Shown: in pieces, positions 61,501 to 64,000 of the stretch
Layout: each line of letters starts with the position of its first letter
How positions within the stretch are numbered: the stretch's first letter is position 1
Position numbers and translations under genes: made by a program
Assembly (NCBI RefSeq): GCF_025685645.1
Contig: NZ_JAGSYF010000004.1
Coordinates: 1-64,000, forward strand
Direction: 5' to 3'
Origin: Edaphobacter bradus
GTDB lineage: Bacteria > Acidobacteriota > Terriglobia > Terriglobales > Acidobacteriaceae
DNA length: 64,000 bases
The notes under the pieces: model-generated
The model's database searches: none
The model's input: the letters and a program-made list of their open reading frames with translations, nothing else
What the model was told of the DNA's origin: nothing

Positions 61501-62254
61501 CTCCGAGCACGCGTTCGTCGACAGGCACCTCCGTCAGCGGCAGCAGTAGCGCCTCGTCCACAGACGACGAAGACCGCTGCGTCTCCGGATCGAACCGCCG
61601 GATCGCCTCGATCTCATCACCGAAGAAGTCGATGCGCACCGGCCGCTCCTGCTCCGGGCTGTAGACATCGATGATGCCGCCGCGAATCGTTACCTGCCCG
61701 GGCATCTCCACGACGTCAACGCGTGTGTAGCCCACCGCGAGCAGGTGCTCTACCAGCATCTCCGGAAGGTGCTCCTCGCCCACGCGAATCCGCAACGCCA
61801 GCGCCGCGTAGAAGTCCCGGGCAAACAGCCGCATACACGCCGCCTCGATGGGCGCGATTACCAGCCGCGGCCCGTGTGCCGTCTGCGAGCAGATCTTCCA
61901 GAGGGTCGCCGCGCGCGTCTCCTGGATCTCCGGATGAGGCGAAAGATTTTCGAAAGGAAGCACATCGTGCGCCGGCAGCCGCAATACATCCTCTGCATTC
62001 AGCGCGCCGGTCAGCTCGCAGGCAGCGAGCACGCCCGCATGCAGGGCCTCAGCTGCCTTATTGTCCGAGACAATTATCAGCGCGGGAGTACTCGCCGCGC
62101 GGACAAAGTAGGGAAGGTAGAGCGCCCGCGCCGTTGCCGTCAGTCCAGAGACACGACGACGCCCCGATCCGCCGCTCAGATGGCGGCGTACTCGCTCAAA
62201 CGGCTCACTGTGTTCCAAGTCCGCGAGTAACTCGCGGACGAAGGGTAAAACCAT
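58580..62254 (-). CDS. mfd: transcription-repair coupling factor
   Basis: The 1224-residue Mfd protein frees stalled RNA polymerase from DNA and recruits UvrA. It has the UvrB-like N-terminal region (about 1-350), the polymerase-interacting domain with VGDYVVHVEHGISRYCGL (about 545), the helicase part with Walker A in CGDVGYGKTEVAMRAAF (about 687), DEEQ in VVDEEQRFGV (about 787), SATPIPRTLHMSL, and the second RecA lobe with RGRVGRSNRRAYAYLL. A C-terminal TRCF domain (about 1080-1180) closes it. Length is slightly above E. coli Mfd. Start is the ATG at 62254. Confidence 0.98.
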   Translation of the reverse strand: MVLPFVRELLADLEHSEPFERVRRHLSGGSGRRRVSGLTATARALYLPYFVRAASTPALIIVSDNKAAEALHAGVLAACELTGALNAEDVLRLPAHDVLPFENLSPHPEIQETRAATLWKICSQTAHGPRLVIAPIEAACMRLFARDFYAALALRIRVGEEHLPEMLVEHLLAVGYTRVDVVEMPGQVTIRGGIIDVYSPEQERPVRIDFFGDEIEAIRRFDPETQRSSSSVDEALLLPLTEVPVDERVLGAINARLTRAGSAGAALEGGEEPVELQTHVATRTGEATVFPGWEFFAPVAGANQTLLDLMGTSTRVFVEEPAMVKNQGERWWNKVEQRHDRSGIGSLVRPEDVYLSPWDLEDRLRRTTGCDLDQLGAVDVLEADRSELSEVDFATRPTQRFHGSIPALVDALQSLMRQEARILLTAPNQGEVERLAGMLQEYQIPYRLGSRIEHGSSTVYSESSYLAGDLRTPVIVKTTIAAGVQILDLDKATARQMVIFGAQDLSDEADVTVRPARRGRSKAAAFISDFRDLAVGDYVVHVEHGISRYCGLRVIEENDAPPLELMILEFADEAKLYVPLTRLDLIQKYRSTETGPAPQLNKLGTQGWQKTKARVKKAMADMAAELLKLYAQREATQGTPFSADTNMQREFEDAFDFNETDDQLSAIADIKADMESTQPMDRLLCGDVGYGKTEVAMRAAFKAVQDSKQVAVLTPTTVLSFQHYESFKRRFANFPVTVEMISRFRTAKEQKEILEKVEQGKVDILIGTHRILSKDLKFQDLGLLVVDEEQRFGVRHKERLKHMRAAIDVLSMSATPIPRTLHMSLIGLRDMSVIETPPKDRMAIQTIVAKFDEKLVRTAIEMELERGGQTYFVHNRVETIYDLAAKIRELAPQARVVVGHGQLPEAELERVMLAFMNHEYDVLVATSIIENGLDIPLANTIVVNRADRHGLSELYQLRGRVGRSNRRAYAYLLIPPETELTEIARRRLAALKEFSDLGAGFKIAALDLELRGAGNMLGGEQSGHIEAIGFEMYTTMLEEAVRKIKGEGEKPAHAATVLNLGISVRIDSDYIPEENQRLRMYKRIAGAETFEELAGVRDELQDRYGTPPESVLNLLAAGELRLQCQQLGIAQMDRKRTQVEHNKVKSFVEMLHIKFAEPADGATDSGRVVDPGVLMKLVSRNARRGAQFSPQGVLRWPLTSAKAEDVLVETRELLDALDTSKAVR

Positions 62255-62399
62255 GCTGTTTTGATTTTAGTCGACCCCAAATGCCAATTATCCCCATATA
62301 GGAGTAATATTTCGCCGCCGTGGTTAATTTATCCTGCGGCGCTGCCCGATTTATCGGGTACGAGATAACTCGGATGGCATGTTTCGCTGGAGGTTTCCG

Positions 62400-63395
62400 A
62401 TGCGGATGTGGACCAGAGTGATTCTCTTCGGACTGATCGCAGTCACGCTTCCTGTCCTGCAGGGCTGCACGCGCCACAGCAAGAGCGAGCGGTACTATAT
62501 GGTCGCGACGAACACCGACCTTCCGTACTGGAAGACGGCTGCTGCCGGATTTCAAAAGGCAGGGGCGCGGTATGGCGTTACGACCGATGTGAGGGGGCCG
62601 ACGAAGTTCGATCCACAGGCTGAGGTGGATGAGTTTCGCAAAGTTGTGGCGCTGAAGCCTACGGGGATACTTGTCTCAGTTGCAAGTTCGAAGTTGATGA
62701 CTCCGGAGATCGATGCTGCGATTGCGGCGGGGATACCGGTGATCACGATGGACTCGGATGCACCGGAGAGCAAACGGCTGTACTTCATCGGGACGGAAAA
62801 CCTGGAGGCGGGACAGCTGGGTGGCCATCGCGTGGCGGCACAGTTGAACGGCAAGGGGAATGTTGTGTTCATCACTAATCCGGGGCAGCCGAATCTGGAT
62901 GAACGTTTGAAGGGCTATAAAGATGTGTTTTCATCGTACCCGGGGATCAAGGTGGTGGATGTCTTCGACATGCACGGGGACTCGGGAACGGCAATGGATA
63001 AAGCGCCTGAGTACCTTGCCCGAACGGGGGCCAACAAGGTGGATGCGATTGTGTGCCTTGAGTCCTCATCGGGTAAAGATGTGGGGGAGGTATTGAAGCG
63101 GACCAATACGAAGGACCGACTGCTAGTGACTATGGACGTGGCGGTTGGGACTTTGCTGCTCGTGAAGGACGGGATCATCGATTCGACGATTTCGCAGAAG
63201 CCCTACACAATGGGTCTTCTTGGTTTGAAGGCGCTGGATGAGGTTCATCACTACCCAGTGAAGCCGCTTTCGCAGGACTATGGGCTCGATCCGTTTTCGC
63301 CGTTCCCTTTTAATATCGACACGGGGGTATCGCTCGTCGATAAGACCAATGTGGATCCGCTTCTGGATCGGGTCCGTGCTGTAGAGCTGCAGTAG
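62400..63395 (+). CDS. sugar-binding-protein-like lipoprotein, copy 1
   Basis: The 331-residue lipoprotein (VTLPVLQGCTRHSKSE, Cys at about 22) belongs to the type I periplasmic-binding fold that binds ribose-like sugars. It has YYMVATNTDLPYWKTAAAGFQKAG, VALKPTGILVSVASSKLM, IPVITMDSDAPESKRLYFIGTENLEAGQLGG cut as VITMDSDAPESK and GTENLEAGQLGG. GGAGGT precedes the ATG at 62400. No permease or ATPase gene is next to it; the following gene is a paralogue. Ligand unknown. Confidence 0.9.
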   Translation: MRMWTRVILFGLIAVTLPVLQGCTRHSKSERYYMVATNTDLPYWKTAAAGFQKAGARYGVTTDVRGPTKFDPQAEVDEFRKVVALKPTGILVSVASSKLMTPEIDAAIAAGIPVITMDSDAPESKRLYFIGTENLEAGQLGGHRVAAQLNGKGNVVFITNPGQPNLDERLKGYKDVFSSYPGIKVVDVFDMHGDSGTAMDKAPEYLARTGANKVDAIVCLESSSGKDVGEVLKRTNTKDRLLVTMDVAVGTLLLVKDGIIDSTISQKPYTMGLLGLKALDEVHHYPVKPLSQDYGLDPFSPFPFNIDTGVSLVDKTNVDPLLDRVRAVELQ

Positions 63396-63471
63396 GATCT
63401 CTTGCCGGCACACTGGCCACGTGGCAGAGCGCTTACGTATGCGGTCTGGAACTTAGACGACTAGGTGTGCG

Positions 63472-63597
63472 GACCTGTGCTTTGGATTGCACGTAGCTGT
63501 GGGCCTCGACGATCTGTGAAAGGGAGGTTTTGTCGATACAAGGCTTGAAGGGACCGGTGGCGAGGTGGTCGAAGATGTGCTGCCTGGAGGAGACTGC
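63472..63597 (-). pseudogene. remnant of a quinone oxidoreductase/MDR-type dehydrogenase C-terminus
   Basis: On the minus strand between the two lipoprotein genes a short frame reads HIFDHLATGPFKPCIDKT and SLSQIVEAHSYVQSKAQV. This order (domain-closing loop, P-x-I-D-x-T, I-V-E-A-H-x-Y) is the C-terminal end of zinc-type or quinone-type alcohol dehydrogenase-like proteins. The catalytic and Rossmann parts are absent and the frame has no proper start, so it is a decayed fragment. Confidence 0.5.
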
Positions 63598-63642
63598 GGG
63601 ATCGCGTGGATTCGGACAGAAAAATCCAGATGGAGGATGATC

Positions 63643-64000
63643 ATGAGCAAGTTGAGCGAACGGGTAATTTTTGCGCTTCTGGCAGGCGTACTTCCACTGC
63701 TTACAGGTTGCACGCGACACAGCAAAAGCGAGCATTATTACCTCATCACCGTGAACGTCGACCTGCCCTACTGGAAGACGGCCGAAGCTGGATTCCTGAA
63801 GGCCGCCTTCGTCCTCGGCGTCACAGCCGAGATGCTCGGCCCCAAGAATTTTGATCCCCAGGCCGAGGCCGACGAGCTCCACAGCATAATCGCGCGCAAA
63901 CCTGCGGGAATCCTCGTCTCAGTCACCAACCCGAAGCTGCTTGGCCCTCAGATCGACGCCGCGGTCGCAGCGGGCATCCCCGTCATCACCATAGACTCCG
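63643..64000 (+). CDS. sugar-binding-protein-like lipoprotein, copy 2 (cut by window end)
   Basis: About 119 residues are visible before the window ends. The start ATG at 63643 follows TGGAGGATG. The N-terminus is a lipoprotein signal ending LLTGCTRHSKSEH, and the rest aligns with copy 1 across VDLPYWKTAEAGFLKA, NFDPQAEADELHSI and AAGIPVITIDS. The copies are clearly tandem paralogues of the same type I binding-protein family. Its end lies outside the window. Confidence 0.88.
   Translation, partial: MSKLSERVIFALLAGVLPLLTGCTRHSKSEHYYLITVNVDLPYWKTAEAGFLKAAFVLGVTAEMLGPKNFDPQAEADELHSIIARKPAGILVSVTNPKLLGPQIDAAVAAGIPVITIDS

Overview
The window is a high-GC chromosomal segment of a bacterium that most resembles the class Terriglobia of the Acidobacteriota (Terriglobus, Granulicella or Edaphobacter relatives). 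This is an inference from gene content and from dispersed intergenic repeats that recall those lineages; no database search was possible. Almost all of the window is ordinary core chromosome. The left edge (1-1240) looks like the end of an integrated island: a tyrosine recombinase without its N-terminal arm lies beside the 3' end of a tRNA-Pro(GGG) gene.

Layout. 1.2-6.7 kb: tRNA-Pro, then a minus-strand run yggX, rnr, a secreted protein and tyrS. 7-14.3 kb: small stand-alone genes (a DUF2256-DUF3253 fusion, a DedA-rhodanese fusion, rpmB, msrB, ridA, DUF937, BON-LysM and two YXWGXW proteins). 14.3-18.6 kb: a prolyl oligopeptidase, trpC-trpF and tRNA-Leu(CAG). 18.8-22.7 kb: a minimal signalling pair, infC with a probable ATT start, then three tandem 56-residue secreted peptides with identical C-termini followed by a seven-helix membrane protein. 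22.7-31.5 kb: rpsA, a HIT protein, purA, a membrane-fused spermidine synthase homologue and a YVTN propeller. 31.6-39.3 kb: mutM, a ROK protein, sthA, thiE, PadR-ICMT, and the yceD-rpmF-plsX cluster. 39.3-42.4 kb: a MocR regulator divergent from a cupin-DoxX-carboxymuconolactone decarboxylase operon. 42.5-50.8 kb: a GH24 lysozyme, yqeY, a class V aminotransferase, a YgiB/YgiC-like pair, a TacA-TacT toxin-antitoxin module, serA and an FmdB-type protein. 50.8-64 kb: a lipoprotein with a C-terminal anchor, an old yellow enzyme, galU, an acyltransferase, a DUF885 peptidase-like protein, DUF3224 plus cupin, mfd, and two tandem sugar-binding-protein-like lipoproteins, the second cut by the window end.

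The best candidate for an undescribed system is the tandem peptide array at 20935-21572 with the seven-helix protein at 21711-22613. All three peptides end in the same cysteine-containing core. Between copy 1 and copy 2 every substitution in the core codons is synonymous, so selection acts on the peptide. Two of the three copies are easily missed by annotation because they are only 56 codons long. A second notable item is a composite intergenic element present twice in opposite orientation (9998-10163 and 43034-43187): a GC-rich hairpin, spaced AATATTTT motifs and a terminal GGGGTACCC motif.
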